From PNKC01 sp039917655 (GTDB taxonomy: Bacteria > Chloroflexota > Dehalococcoidia > Tepidiformales > Tepidiformaceae), in contig JBDSJC010000095.1 of NCBI GenBank assembly GCA_039917655.1, positions 1 through 31,266 on the forward strand: DNA of 31,266 nucleotides. The letters run 5' to 3'. Below the pieces are notes generated by a model. The model made no database searches. It was not told the origin of the DNA and saw only the letters and a list, made by a program, of their open reading frames with translations. The number at the start of each line of letters is the position of its first letter. Position 1 is the stretch's first letter. This document shows, piece after piece, positions 16,530 through 24,219 of this stretch. The translations under genes and the position numbers were made by a program.

Positions 16530-16536
16530 TACCCTC

Positions 16537-16571
16537 CCCTGGGCGGACCGCTTCGGCGGCCTCGCCCAGGG
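16537..16571 (+). terminator. Strong hairpin with UUCG tetraloop after the binding-protein gene
   Basis: CCCTGGGCG (16537-16545) pairs perfectly with CGCCCAGGG (16563-16571). Inside, CCGC-TTCG-GCGG (16548-16559) gives a very stable UUCG tetraloop. It begins 8 bases after the stop. There is no T-run, so it may act as an attenuator or as a 3' shield that raises the level of the binding protein over the downstream ATPase, as is common in ABC operons. Confidence 0.6.
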
Positions 16572-16577
16572 CGCCCG

Positions 16578-16596
16578 CCGTCCGCATGCCGGACGG
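16578..16596 (+). terminator. Second hairpin in tandem
   Basis: CCGTCCG pairs with CGGACGG across the loop CATGC. It lies 6 bp after the first hairpin and 72 bp before the ATPase-permease start. Together the two form a double stem-loop typical of partial termination or mRNA protection. Confidence 0.5.
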
Positions 16597-16668
16597 TACC
16601 GTTCGCAAACCCGCAGTCGACCGTTGCCCCGAATTCGCGTGGCGATGCCGGATCGTTGAGGCCCGAGT

Positions 16669-19251
16669 ATGGATTTGATGGAATCGACAATCGCCACCGC
16701 CTCCGACGTCAACTCGGGGCTCGTGATGAGGGGGATCTCCAAGCGCTACGGCGTCGTGCAGGCGCTGCACCAGGTCAACTTCGAAGTGCTCCCCGGCGAA
16801 ATCCACGCCCTTGTTGGCGAGAACGGTTCTGGCAAGTCAACGCTCCTCGGCATCGCGGTCGGCTCACGCGCGACGGATTCGGGCAGCGTAGAGGTCGCGG
16901 GCCAGCCCTTGACCGACCCGAGCCCGTCACTCGCGCACGACCTCGGTATCTGCCTCGTCTATCAGGACAACTCGCACGTGCAGCAGTACACCGCTGCGCA
17001 GAACATGTACCTTGCGGCCTCTCCCGCGCGCCGTCCCGCCTACAGGCAACGCAACGCGTGGGCGCAAGAGGCGATCAACCGGTACGGGATCAACATCCGC
17101 GCGACCGACGTCGTGGCCAGCCTTTCAGCTGCCAATCAACAGTTCCTCGAGCTGATCAAAGCGCTCGTGCGCGAGCCGAAGGTGCTGTTGCTCGACGAGC
17201 CGACGACGGCCCTGGCTCCGACCGAAGTCGCGCAGCTCATGGCTATCGTACGGAAGGCCGCCACCGCCGGCATGGCCATCGTTTATGTAAGCCACCGTCT
17301 TCCCGAAGTTATCGGCATCGCTAATCGGATATCCGTGCTTCGCGATGGAGAGCACCAGGGAACATGGGACAACAAGGATATTGACCAGAACCAACTGGTT
17401 TCCCTGATGGTAGGCGTTCCCGTCGAACTGGAGTTTCCACCAAAATCTATTCTGCCAGAACAGCCTGAAGTAGCACTCTCGATCGAGGAGTTGTCAGGAA
17501 AGCGCTTCGGGCCCATCAGCTTCAGCCTGCGGCGGGGGGAAGTGCTGGGCATCGCCGGGGCTGAAGGCAATGGGCAGCGGGAACTTGTCCGGGCTATCGC
17601 CGGCCTTGAACACTTCAGCGGACGCGTCCTTGCGGGAGGCTCGAACCCGCGCACCGGCAGCGTCCAGCGTGCGATTCGCAGCGGCATCATGATGCTGAGC
17701 GGGAACCGTCGAGAAGAGTCGATCTTCCCGGAGATGGGCGTCCGCGAGAACATGACGATTCAGGTCCTCAACCGCTTTGGGAAGCTCGGCTTCATTTCCG
17801 GGAACAAAGAGCGTGCGGCAGCTCAGGGGCTGGTCGACCGCCTCGCCGTGGCGACGCCCTCGCTCGACCAGCAGATCCAATTCCTCTCGGGCGGTAACCA
17901 GCAGAAGGCCGTCATCGCGAGAGCCTTCTTGCTGCCCTCGAAAGTGCTGCTCGTTGACGAGCCAACTCAGGGAGTCGATGCTGCCGCCCGTCTCGACATC
18001 TACCGGGCGCTTCGCGAACGTGCAGCCGAAGGAAGCGCGGTCATCGTCAACTCATCCGATGCCGCCGAACTCGAGGGTTTGTGCGACCGCGTCATCGTCC
18101 TCTCGCGAGGACGCGCTGTGCAGGAGCTAGGGGCCGACGAACTGACAGAGAAGAACATCGTGGCCGCGTTCCTCACATCGACTAATGTGGAGGATGCAAC
18201 TCTACCCATCCACCAAGAGGAGACCACGCTCGCCGCGCTTAGGCGCCACGCTGGTCGCATCTTCACGGCGGACTCTATCCCACTCGCTCTGCTCGCGCTC
18301 CTCATGGTTGGGCTCGGGCTCTACACGAATGCCAAGAACTCCGCATTCCTGAGCGATTCTAACATTCGCTTTATGCTCATCAACCTCATCCCGATCGCGC
18401 TCGTGTCGATCGCGCAGCTCAACGTATTGTTGGTCGCCGGTTTCGACGTTTCTGTAGGGTCGGTGATGAGTCTCGTGGCGGTAACCGCGTCCGTTTTGCT
18501 GAAACCGGACGATCCCGCGTTCGCGCTCTGGGTTGGAACTGCTGTGATTCTCTCGATGGGCGTCGCCGTGGGACTCATCAACGGCATCCTTGTCCGCGGG
18601 TTCAATCTCGCTGCGATCATCGCCACTATTGCTACGTTGACTGTGGTGCAAGGAATCGCACTCAAGATCCGGCCCTCCGCTGGAAAGCCGATCAATTTCG
18701 GATTCACTGACATGTTGCAACGAGAAGTCGGCAACTTCCCTATCGCTCTCTTCGGCGTGCTGGCACTGGTAGTTCTCTACGACCTTTGGCTCTACCGCAC
18801 GGCTTCGGGGATGAAGATGCGCGCCGTCGGCTTTAGGCAGGAGTCGGCCCGCCGGAACGGGATCAATGTCGACTGGATTCATATTCGCGCCTACATCCTC
18901 TCGGCGTTCATCGCCACGGTTGCGGGCTTCTTCCTCTCTGCCCAGATCGGAAACGGCGACCCGACGGGCGGCAGCAACTTCATCCTCAAGAGCTTCTCGG
19001 CCTGCGTGCTCGGCGGCGCAAGCCTGTTCGGCGGCCGCGGCACATTCGGGGGCGCAATGCTCGGAGCGCTATTGCTCACTGAGATCGACAAAATGCCGGC
19101 GTTCCTCGAAATCGACCGCGCTTTCGGGCAGATGCTCACTGGTGGCCTCACTCTCGTGGCGATCCTGCTTTATTCGAGCGGCTTCGCAAGGATCGTCGGC
19201 CGCGCCATTCCGCGCCGCCGGAGCCGTCCCACCGCCAGCGCCGCCGCCTAA
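16669..19251 (+). CDS. Fused ABC transporter ATPase (two domains) and permease, ribose type
   Basis: An 860-residue fusion of RbsA-like and RbsC-like proteins. Domain 1 has Walker A GENGSGKST (50-58), a degenerate signature LSAANQQ (152-158) and Walker B LLLDEPTTAL. Domain 2 (about 265-505) has a degenerate P-loop GAEGNGQRE (297-305), an intact signature LSGGNQQK (406-413) and VLLVDEPTQGVD. Such asymmetry is normal for CUT2 ATPases. From about 530 a permease domain follows with hydrophobic segments such as SIPLALLALLMVGLGLY, VAGFDVSVGSVMSLVAVT and FGGRGTFGGAMLGALLL. A permanent link between ATPase and one permease is unusual; the separate permease at 13983 would be its partner. An ATG at 16678 is an alternative start. 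Confidence 0.88.
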   Translation: MDLMESTIATASDVNSGLVMRGISKRYGVVQALHQVNFEVLPGEIHALVGENGSGKSTLLGIAVGSRATDSGSVEVAGQPLTDPSPSLAHDLGICLVYQDNSHVQQYTAAQNMYLAASPARRPAYRQRNAWAQEAINRYGINIRATDVVASLSAANQQFLELIKALVREPKVLLLDEPTTALAPTEVAQLMAIVRKAATAGMAIVYVSHRLPEVIGIANRISVLRDGEHQGTWDNKDIDQNQLVSLMVGVPVELEFPPKSILPEQPEVALSIEELSGKRFGPISFSLRRGEVLGIAGAEGNGQRELVRAIAGLEHFSGRVLAGGSNPRTGSVQRAIRSGIMMLSGNRREESIFPEMGVRENMTIQVLNRFGKLGFISGNKERAAAQGLVDRLAVATPSLDQQIQFLSGGNQQKAVIARAFLLPSKVLLVDEPTQGVDAAARLDIYRALRERAAEGSAVIVNSSDAAELEGLCDRVIVLSRGRAVQELGADELTEKNIVAAFLTSTNVEDATLPIHQEETTLAALRRHAGRIFTADSIPLALLALLMVGLGLYTNAKNSAFLSDSNIRFMLINLIPIALVSIAQLNVLLVAGFDVSVGSVMSLVAVTASVLLKPDDPAFALWVGTAVILSMGVAVGLINGILVRGFNLAAIIATIATLTVVQGIALKIRPSAGKPINFGFTDMLQREVGNFPIALFGVLALVVLYDLWLYRTASGMKMRAVGFRQESARRNGINVDWIHIRAYILSAFIATVAGFFLSAQIGNGDPTGGSNFILKSFSACVLGGASLFGGRGTFGGAMLGALLLTEIDKMPAFLEIDRAFGQMLTGGLTLVAILLYSSGFARIVGRAIPRRRSRPTASAAA

Positions 19252-19263
19252 GCCGTAGGCGCG

Positions 19264-19300
19264 CGTCAAACTGACGATTCGCAGAGCCCGATGCGGGCTC
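19264..19300 (+). other. Two small inverted repeats between the importer and the SDR
   Basis: CGTCA-AAC-TGACG (19264-19276) contains the operator half site GTCAAAC. GAGCCC-GATGC-GGGCTC (19284-19300) could form a 6-bp hairpin. Neither has a T-run. They lie in the 77-bp gap after the ATPase-permease gene and could give partial termination or weak operator binding. Confidence 0.3.
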
Positions 19301-19328
19301 GCCCATTCAAAGGTCCGGAGGATTCGTG

Positions 19329-20117
19329 ATGCCAGGTGTACTCGACGGAAAGGTTGCCGTCATTGCCGGCGGAGGTTACGGAATGATGCGGCGCACTGCG
19401 TTGCATTACGCTGAGGAAGGCGCGCGGGTGGTTGTAGGCGACATCGACGCGGGTCGCGCCGAAGCGGTTGCCACGGAAATCGGTTCGGCCGCTGCGGAAG
19501 CGGTCCACGTAGACGTCCGGGATGAAGAAGGCGTGAAGGCGATGGTAGACCGGGCGTTCACGCGGTTCGGTCGCTTCGATACGGCGCTGAACGGGGTCGG
19601 CGCCCGGGGGCTGGCGTCGATCCAGGAATGCTCGGTGGGCCGGTGGCAACGCGTGATCGATTCGCACCTGACAGGCGCGTTTATCTGCGTGAAGTACGAA
19701 TCGGCAAGGCTGATCGAACAGGGCGAGGGCGGGAGCATCACGAACATTTCCAGCTTGAATGGGGTGCAGGCGGGCGAGGGCAACTCCGCCTACTGCGCCG
19801 CCAAGGCCGGCATCATCATGCTCAGCAAAGTGGCCGCCCTCGAACTGGGTCCGCACCGAATCCGCGTAAACAGCATCGCTCCGGGGATCATCCGCACAGA
19901 AAACATCGCTCCCGTCTTCAGCGACCGCCCGCAGGTGGAAGAGGCGTTCAAGGCGGTCACGCCGCTGGGACGAGTCGGCGAAACGATCGACGTTGCACGG
20001 CTCGCGCTCTTTCTAGCGTCGGATGCCGCGAGCTGGATAACCGGCCAAACACTCCACATCGATGGTGGCGCAACGCTCAAGAAGTACCCAAGCAACCTCG
20101 AAGCCTTTGCGCCCTAA
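19329..20117 (+). CDS. SDR family oxidoreductase with altered cofactor motif
   Basis: A 262-residue SDR. The catalytic residues S142 (NISSLNG), Y155 and K159 (AYCAAK) are present. The usual TGxxxGxG is changed to AGGGYGMM (13-20), losing the last glycine, and NNAG is changed to NGVG (88-91). ATG at 19329 is preferred over the GTG three bases earlier, because GGAGG (19317-19321) is then 7 bases away. Its C-terminal DGGATLKKYP is the same as in the SDR at 21068-21859, pointing to a duplication. It is the last gene of the importer transcription unit and ends 12 bp from the convergent cyclase. Confidence 0.85.
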   Translation: MPGVLDGKVAVIAGGGYGMMRRTALHYAEEGARVVVGDIDAGRAEAVATEIGSAAAEAVHVDVRDEEGVKAMVDRAFTRFGRFDTALNGVGARGLASIQECSVGRWQRVIDSHLTGAFICVKYESARLIEQGEGGSITNISSLNGVQAGEGNSAYCAAKAGIIMLSKVAALELGPHRIRVNSIAPGIIRTENIAPVFSDRPQVEEAFKAVTPLGRVGETIDVARLALFLASDAASWITGQTLHIDGGATLKKYPSNLEAFAP

Positions 20118-20129
20118 CCTAGTGCGCTT

Positions 20130-21062
20130 CTAAACGACGGCGATTGCGTTTGCTGGCGAACCGACTCCGCCCGGCAGGTTCAGGGGCACTGAGATGACGC
20201 AACAATCCCACCGACCAATTCCGGCGGCGTACTTCGCCAGGCCGTCCAACGCCCAAAGCTCACCAAGCGCGAATCCAAGCAAGGGGATGAGTCGCCGATG
20301 AAGCGACCCGGCGATCGGGTCACCCGGCGAATCCTCGACGGCAGGGTTGTCCGCGGCCACCGCAGCAATCTCATGGTCCCAGAGAAACTCGGCCATCGCC
20401 GAGTCCCCACGAAGACCTGCCCATCGCTCCGCCACGGCGGCGGCGATGCGTTGTTCTGCGTCAAGCGAGAGATACGCGGCCATCCAGCCCGTCCGGATGA
20501 GCAGTATGTCTCCCGGCTGGATGACGACCCGCTCCCACGCAGCGGTCGCCTCGAGCTGTTCTACGGGGATCGGCGTGTCGCTGAACGGATCGATCGGAGC
20601 ACCATTCGCCGCCGCGAACGACGCCACATCGAGCAGGACACCCCGGCCGATGATGCCGCGCTCCGCCCACTTCTCGATGCCCAGCTCGTGCCCCTCTGGA
20701 CCAGTCTGTCCAGCCCCACGGCGCCCATAGAACCCGAACTCCTTCGCCCGCACGTGCCGTAATCCGTCCCACTGGCTCGAAGCCTGGAGATGGAAGCCAT
20801 CGACGAAATCGTCCTGCTCGTTGCGGCTCAACTGATGGATGTTGTGGCGGTATGCCTTCCGGCCGAACATGGGCGGATTCGGGACATCCAGCGGCAGGGT
20901 CAAATTGATCGTGCGCCCGAAAGGCACGTTGCGCAGAGCAGCGGCCACCCGCTGGGGCGTAAGTCGATTGATCGTGCCGAGTTGATCGTCAGGGCCAAAC
21001 TCGTCCCACGCATGTGGCATTGAAAGGCCCGGGAGGAGAGGGAGGTCTCGATAGAGAGTCAT
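20130..21062 (-). CDS. Cyclase family protein, third and most diverged copy
   Basis: From ATG 21062 (MTLYRDLPLLPGLSMPHAWDEF) the protein has 310 residues. It contains DQLGTINRLTPQRV, then the metal-site motif SSQWDGLRH (95-103) with Q97, D99 and H103, followed by GIIGRGVLLDV and the C-terminal LPGGVGSPANAIAV. The QWDGLxH form is common in one branch of the cyclase family, whereas the copy at 609 has the HIDALGH form. The start is 5 bases after the SDR stop, so the two are coupled. A longer frame from 21158 would overlap the SDR and is rejected. Confidence 0.86.
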   Translation of the reverse strand: MTLYRDLPLLPGLSMPHAWDEFGPDDQLGTINRLTPQRVAAALRNVPFGRTINLTLPLDVPNPPMFGRKAYRHNIHQLSRNEQDDFVDGFHLQASSQWDGLRHVRAKEFGFYGRRGAGQTGPEGHELGIEKWAERGIIGRGVLLDVASFAAANGAPIDPFSDTPIPVEQLEATAAWERVVIQPGDILLIRTGWMAAYLSLDAEQRIAAAVAERWAGLRGDSAMAEFLWDHEIAAVAADNPAVEDSPGDPIAGSLHRRLIPLLGFALGELWALDGLAKYAAGIGRWDCCVISVPLNLPGGVGSPANAIAVV

Positions 21063-21067
21063 CGGAA

Positions 21068-21859
21068 TCAGCCCATCGAAATCGGCGGCCGAGTGATTTC
21101 CGGGTACTTTTTCAGCGTTGCGCCACCATCCACGCTCAGTACCTGACCCGTGATCCAATCCGACGCGTCCGACGCCAGGAACAGCGCGAGGTTGGCGACA
21201 TCGTCTATTTCGCCCAAACGACCCAGTGGTGTCGCGCTTAGGTAGGCGCCTTCGACGGCCGAGTTGCTTGCGAATCGCTGCTGCGTCCGGGGAGTGCTTA
21301 TGAGGCCCGGCGCGACAGCATTCACCCGGATTCCGTGTGGACCGCCTTCCAGGGCGGCAACCTTGGAGAACATGGCGATGCCTGCCTTGGCGGTGCAGTA
21401 GGCGGCAAGGCCTTCAGCTGCCTGCAGCGCGTTGAGGCTCGCCATGTTGACAATGCTGCCAGGTGAACCTTGACGCTTGAGCTGCGCCCCTTCGTATTTC
21501 GTGCACAGAAATGTCCCCGTGAGATGAACTGCGAGGACGTTGCCCCACGTCTCCATCGCGAGGTCATCAATCGTTCCCCGCCCCGGAATGCCGGCGACGT
21601 TGAAGGCAACGTCGATTCGGCCAAAGTGCGTGACGGCTGCCTCAACCAAACGGGCAACGCTCTCCTCGTCGCGAACATCCACATGTTCGCCCTTCGCGAC
21701 GCTTCGCCCAATCTCTTCGGCTGTTGTCTGGGCGGTCTCGACGGAAACATCGGCGACGACCACCCTCGCCCCCTGATCGGCGAAACGTATGGCGGCACGC
21801 TTTCCGATGCCGGAGCCCGCCCCAGTGATTATCGCGACCTTTCCATCCAGTGCGCCCAA
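21068..21859 (-). CDS. SDR family NAD(P)-dependent oxidoreductase
   Basis: A classical 263-residue SDR with TGAGSGIG (12-19), NVAG (87-90), S141 (NMASLNA), Y154 and K158 (AYCTAK). I place the start at TTG 21859, which follows AGAGAGG and gives the normal N-terminus MGALDGKVAIITG. A frame beginning at ATG 21940 would put coding sequence over operator E. The tail DGGATLKKYPE matches that of the SDR at 19329. It is coupled to the downstream cyclase, so the pair may perform successive steps: oxidation of a hydroxyl, then hydrolysis of the product. Confidence 0.87.
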   Translation of the reverse strand: MGALDGKVAIITGAGSGIGKRAAIRFADQGARVVVADVSVETAQTTAEEIGRSVAKGEHVDVRDEESVARLVEAAVTHFGRIDVAFNVAGIPGRGTIDDLAMETWGNVLAVHLTGTFLCTKYEGAQLKRQGSPGSIVNMASLNALQAAEGLAAYCTAKAGIAMFSKVAALEGGPHGIRVNAVAPGLISTPRTQQRFASNSAVEGAYLSATPLGRLGEIDDVANLALFLASDASDWITGQVLSVDGGATLKKYPEITRPPISMG

Positions 21860-21913
21860 TGCCCTCTCCTCTTTCCTTCCCTGCGTTTCAGCTACGATAA
21901 TGGTCGGAACAGA

Positions 21914-21933
21914 TCTAGCAAATGTTTGGTTGG
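21914..21933 (-). promoter_or_regulatory. Palindromic operator E upstream of the SDR-cyclase operon
   Basis: Minus-strand CCAACCAAACATTTGCTAGA matches the shared palindrome at 13 of the first 16 positions. It lies 55 bp before the SDR start and 160 bp before the divergent dehydrogenase. A candidate -35 (AAGACA, minus strand 21960-21955) stands at the same distance as in site C, but I see no good -10. Confidence 0.58.
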
Positions 21934-22092
21934 CCCTCACACCCCGGCCAAGGATGTCTTCGCGCGCAAATCAGCTCTACATCACGGCATGATCGAACCG
22001 CCTGACGACGGCGTTGCGCTCGCCGATACGAATCGCGGGACGCCCGGTTTGGTCGCTTGCCGCAACCCAGGCTAGGAAACGGGAAAAACGTC

Positions 22093-23054
22093 ATGCGTAT
22101 CGCGTTACTCGACGACGATCAGGGCGTCGCCTTGGGGCTGGCCGACTGGAGCTCGCTCCGTGGAACAACTGTCACGGCGTTCCGCGACCATCTCACCGAC
22201 GAGGCCGCACTGGCGGAGCGGCTGCTCAATTTCAATGTCGTCGTCGCGATGCGGGAGCGAACGGCGTTCGACGCTCCCTGCTCACCCGGTTACCGAACCT
22301 GCGGCTGCTTGTGACGACCGGCGCGTGGAACGCGGCCATTGACATCGCCGTTGCTGCCGAACGTGGGATTCTGGTCTGTGGAACGCGAGGCATTCCATGG
22401 GCGACTGCGGAATTAACCTGGGGCTTGATTCTTGCCGTCCTACGCAATATCCCTGCTGAGGGGAACGCCCTGGCGGCCGGCCGTTGGCAGACAACGTTGG
22501 GTTCCACGCTGCACGGGACGATGCTGGGTGTTCTCGGTTTGGGCAATCTCGGAAGTCAGGTCGCTTCCCTTGGCCGTGCATTCGGCATGGAGGTCCTGGC
22601 GTGGAGCCAGAACCTGACCGCCGAGAAGGCGACTGGAGTTGGCGCGACACTGACGGCGAAAGATGAGTTGCTTCGGCGCGCGGACGTCCTGAGCATTCAC
22701 CTTGTTCTCAGCGAACGCACCCGCGGACTGATCGGCGCCGCGGAACTAGCGTTAATGAAGCCGACTGCATACGTCGTAAACACGTCGCGAGGTCCGATCG
22801 TCGACGAGCCAGCGCTGGCGGAGGCACTGGCCGCTGGTAACCTGGCCGGAGCAGGCATCGACGTCTTCGACGTCGAGCCTCTGCCGGACGACCATCCCTT
22901 CCGCAGGCTGTCCAACATCGTCCTGACACCGCACCTCGGTTACGTGACGAGAGAGACCTACAAAGTCTTCTACCGGGACGCCCTCGAAGACGTGCGCATG
23001 TGGACGGTCGGGACTCCTGTCCGCGTGATCGCAGTTCCGACCGAAGCTTCCTAA
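22093..23054 (+). pseudogene. D-2-hydroxyacid dehydrogenase, one-base frameshift at codon 60
   Basis: ATG 22093 opens MRIALLDDDQGVALGLADW and reads to RERTAFD. One base missing between 22272 and 22273 then shifts the frame; with it the protein continues RSLLTRLPNLRLLVTTGAWN to the stop at 23054, 320 residues in all. The NAD motif GLGNLG, the catalytic arginine region NTSRGPIVDE, the glutamate region DVFDVEPLP and the histidine region LTPHLGYVT are intact and in family order. It would interconvert a 2-hydroxyacid and a 2-oxoacid. It stands alone, divergent from the SDR-cyclase operon. A sequencing indel is as likely as a true mutation. Confidence 0.82.
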
Positions 23055-23114
23055 GCTGGGGTCGCGAAAACCCGACGCAAGTCCAACGTGGTGGCGCTCC
23101 GACCGGTCTAACCC

Positions 23115-23127
23115 CGAAACGCTTTCG
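23115..23127. other. Weak hairpin in a convergent gap
   Basis: CGAAA-CGC-TTTCG is the only small inverted repeat I see in the 181-bp gap between the convergent dehydrogenase and hydrolase genes. It may be a weak bidirectional terminator. Confidence 0.2.
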
Positions 23128-23235
23128 CCGCTGCCGCGACCCTCTCCTCAAAAGTTCCAAGCAGTGGGCCACCTACCAGCATAGCGTCCACTCGCCTGCT
23201 CTGGCCGTCCGCGGTTGCTGCGCCGCGTTCTTCCT

Positions 23236-24009
23236 TCAGTTCAGGAACCTGAGTACAGACTCAGCGAACGCCTCCGGCTGCTCCAGTGGGGCCATGTGCC
23301 CGGCCGACGAGACAACATCCACGCGCGAGCCGCGAATCTGCGACTGGAACGCATCGCGATACTCAGGGCCCACGACGCGGTCGGAATCGCCCCAGATGAG
23401 AAGGGTCGGGGCGCTGATTCGCCGCAGCCGTGTCCTCAAGCCCCGATCTGGGAGCGGCCAAAGGTAGTTCGTCGCAGCCGCGATGTTTGCCGTGTGGCGC
23501 GCTTGCAGCAGCGCGTCCTCCGGGGTCGGACCACCCGAGGGCGGAAGGACCGCGCGTGCCGGGTCAGCCCAGAGCATCCGCGCAAGCGCATTACCTCCAC
23601 TCGGCAGAAAGTCCGGGACCGGAGATTCGTTGATCCACAACCCAAGGGGGGCGGCCAAAACCAACCGCCGTACCGACGACGGCGCAACGGCCGCAACCTC
23701 CGCCGCGAACATGCCACCGAGTGAGTGCCCAACCACATCCACGGTTGTAAACCCAAGCCGCTCGAACAGCTCCTGGTAGAAGACGACAACGTTAATCATC
23801 TGGTGGATGGCAGCGTCGTCCGTCGAACCTCCGAAGCCGGGATGCGCGGGCACGATGACACGGCGCAATTTCGCAAGCCGCTCGATGAACTCGGCGGGGC
23901 CGGGAGGTCCGTTGAAGTCGTGCAGGTAGACGATTGGTTCGCCGCTCCCGAACTCGCTGACCTCCACTTCGTACGATCCGACGCGGGTCAGTTGGACGGT
24001 TGGGGGCAT
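23236..24009 (-). CDS. Alpha/beta fold hydrolase
   Basis: The 257-residue protein has the alpha/beta hydrolase order: oxyanion-hole HDFNG (30-34), PAHPGFGGS (54-62), nucleophile elbow GHSLGG with S96, WGDSDRVV with D210 and SAGHMAPLEQP with H238. The catalytic triad is thus complete. The length is that of esterases, C-C bond hydrolases (MhpC/BphD-like) and lactone hydrolases, which cannot be separated by eye. It is transcribed alone, divergently from the LLM cluster, with operator-like site F at its promoter. Confidence 0.86.
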   Translation of the reverse strand: MPPTVQLTRVGSYEVEVSEFGSGEPIVYLHDFNGPPGPAEFIERLAKLRRVIVPAHPGFGGSTDDAAIHQMINVVVFYQELFERLGFTTVDVVGHSLGGMFAAEVAAVAPSSVRRLVLAAPLGLWINESPVPDFLPSGGNALARMLWADPARAVLPPSGGPTPEDALLQARHTANIAAATNYLWPLPDRGLRTRLRRISAPTLLIWGDSDRVVGPEYRDAFQSQIRGSRVDVVSSAGHMAPLEQPEAFAESVLRFLN

Positions 24010-24057
24010 CTTGCTGTCTCCGGTTACGAAGCCGTGCTGGCCGAAGAGATCTCCACG

Positions 24058-24118
24058 CCAGGCAAACGTTCGTTTGGTATCGTCGCCGAAGATAGGGGCG
24101 TTCGCGCGTGGCTGTCAA
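24058..24118 (-). promoter_or_regulatory. Promoter and operator-like site F of the hydrolase gene
   Basis: On the minus strand TTGACA (24118-24113) and TATCTT (24094-24089) are 18 bp apart, giving a start near 24082. Just beyond lies GCAAACG-TT-CGTTTGG (24063-24077), an inverted repeat with the half sites of the shared palindrome moved 4 bp apart. From memory, CNAACGNNCGTTNG is the consensus reported for the TetR-family phenylacetyl-CoA repressor PaaR of Thermus; this site fits it exactly. Confidence 0.55.
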
Positions 24119-24140
24119 CCCCACGTCGAGGGTTGACAGC
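24111..24140. promoter_or_regulatory. 11-bp perfect inverted repeat holding two divergent -35 boxes
   Basis: GCTGTCAACCC (24111-24121) and GGGTTGACAGC (24130-24140) are exact inverted copies with an 8-bp spacer. Each arm contains a TTGACA, one facing the hydrolase gene and the other the LLM operon. It can be a binding site or simply mirrored promoters. Confidence 0.7.
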
Positions 24141-24196
24141 GTTCCAGCAGCGTCCTAGTGTTGGGGTCGCCTCGTACCTACCAACCGTTTGGCTGG
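24133..24196 (+). promoter_or_regulatory. Promoter and palindromic operator G of the LLM operon
   Basis: TTGACA (24133-24138) and a weak TAGTGT (24156-24161) are 17 bp apart. The operator CCTACCAACCGTTTGGCTGG lies at 24177-24196, just after the predicted start and 23 bp before the LLM start codon. It keeps the most symmetric form of the palindrome. Confidence 0.65.
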
Positions 24197-24219
24197 AAAC
24201 CTTCGACCGCGGAGCTGCC

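Noticed and set aside
15450..16742. Long minus-strand frame (430 codons) opposite the binding-protein gene
   Set aside because: Arg/His/Asp-rich shadow of a clear lipoprotein gene, with no family motifs. High GC gives long antisense frames.
21860..21940. ATG start at 21940 for the SDR
   Set aside because: Would code across operator E; the TTG at 21859 has a ribosome-binding site and gives the standard SDR N-terminus.
23725..24219. Upstream extension of the first tandem LLM
   Set aside because: It runs over the divergent hydrolase gene, both promoters and operator G; family similarity begins only at 24220.
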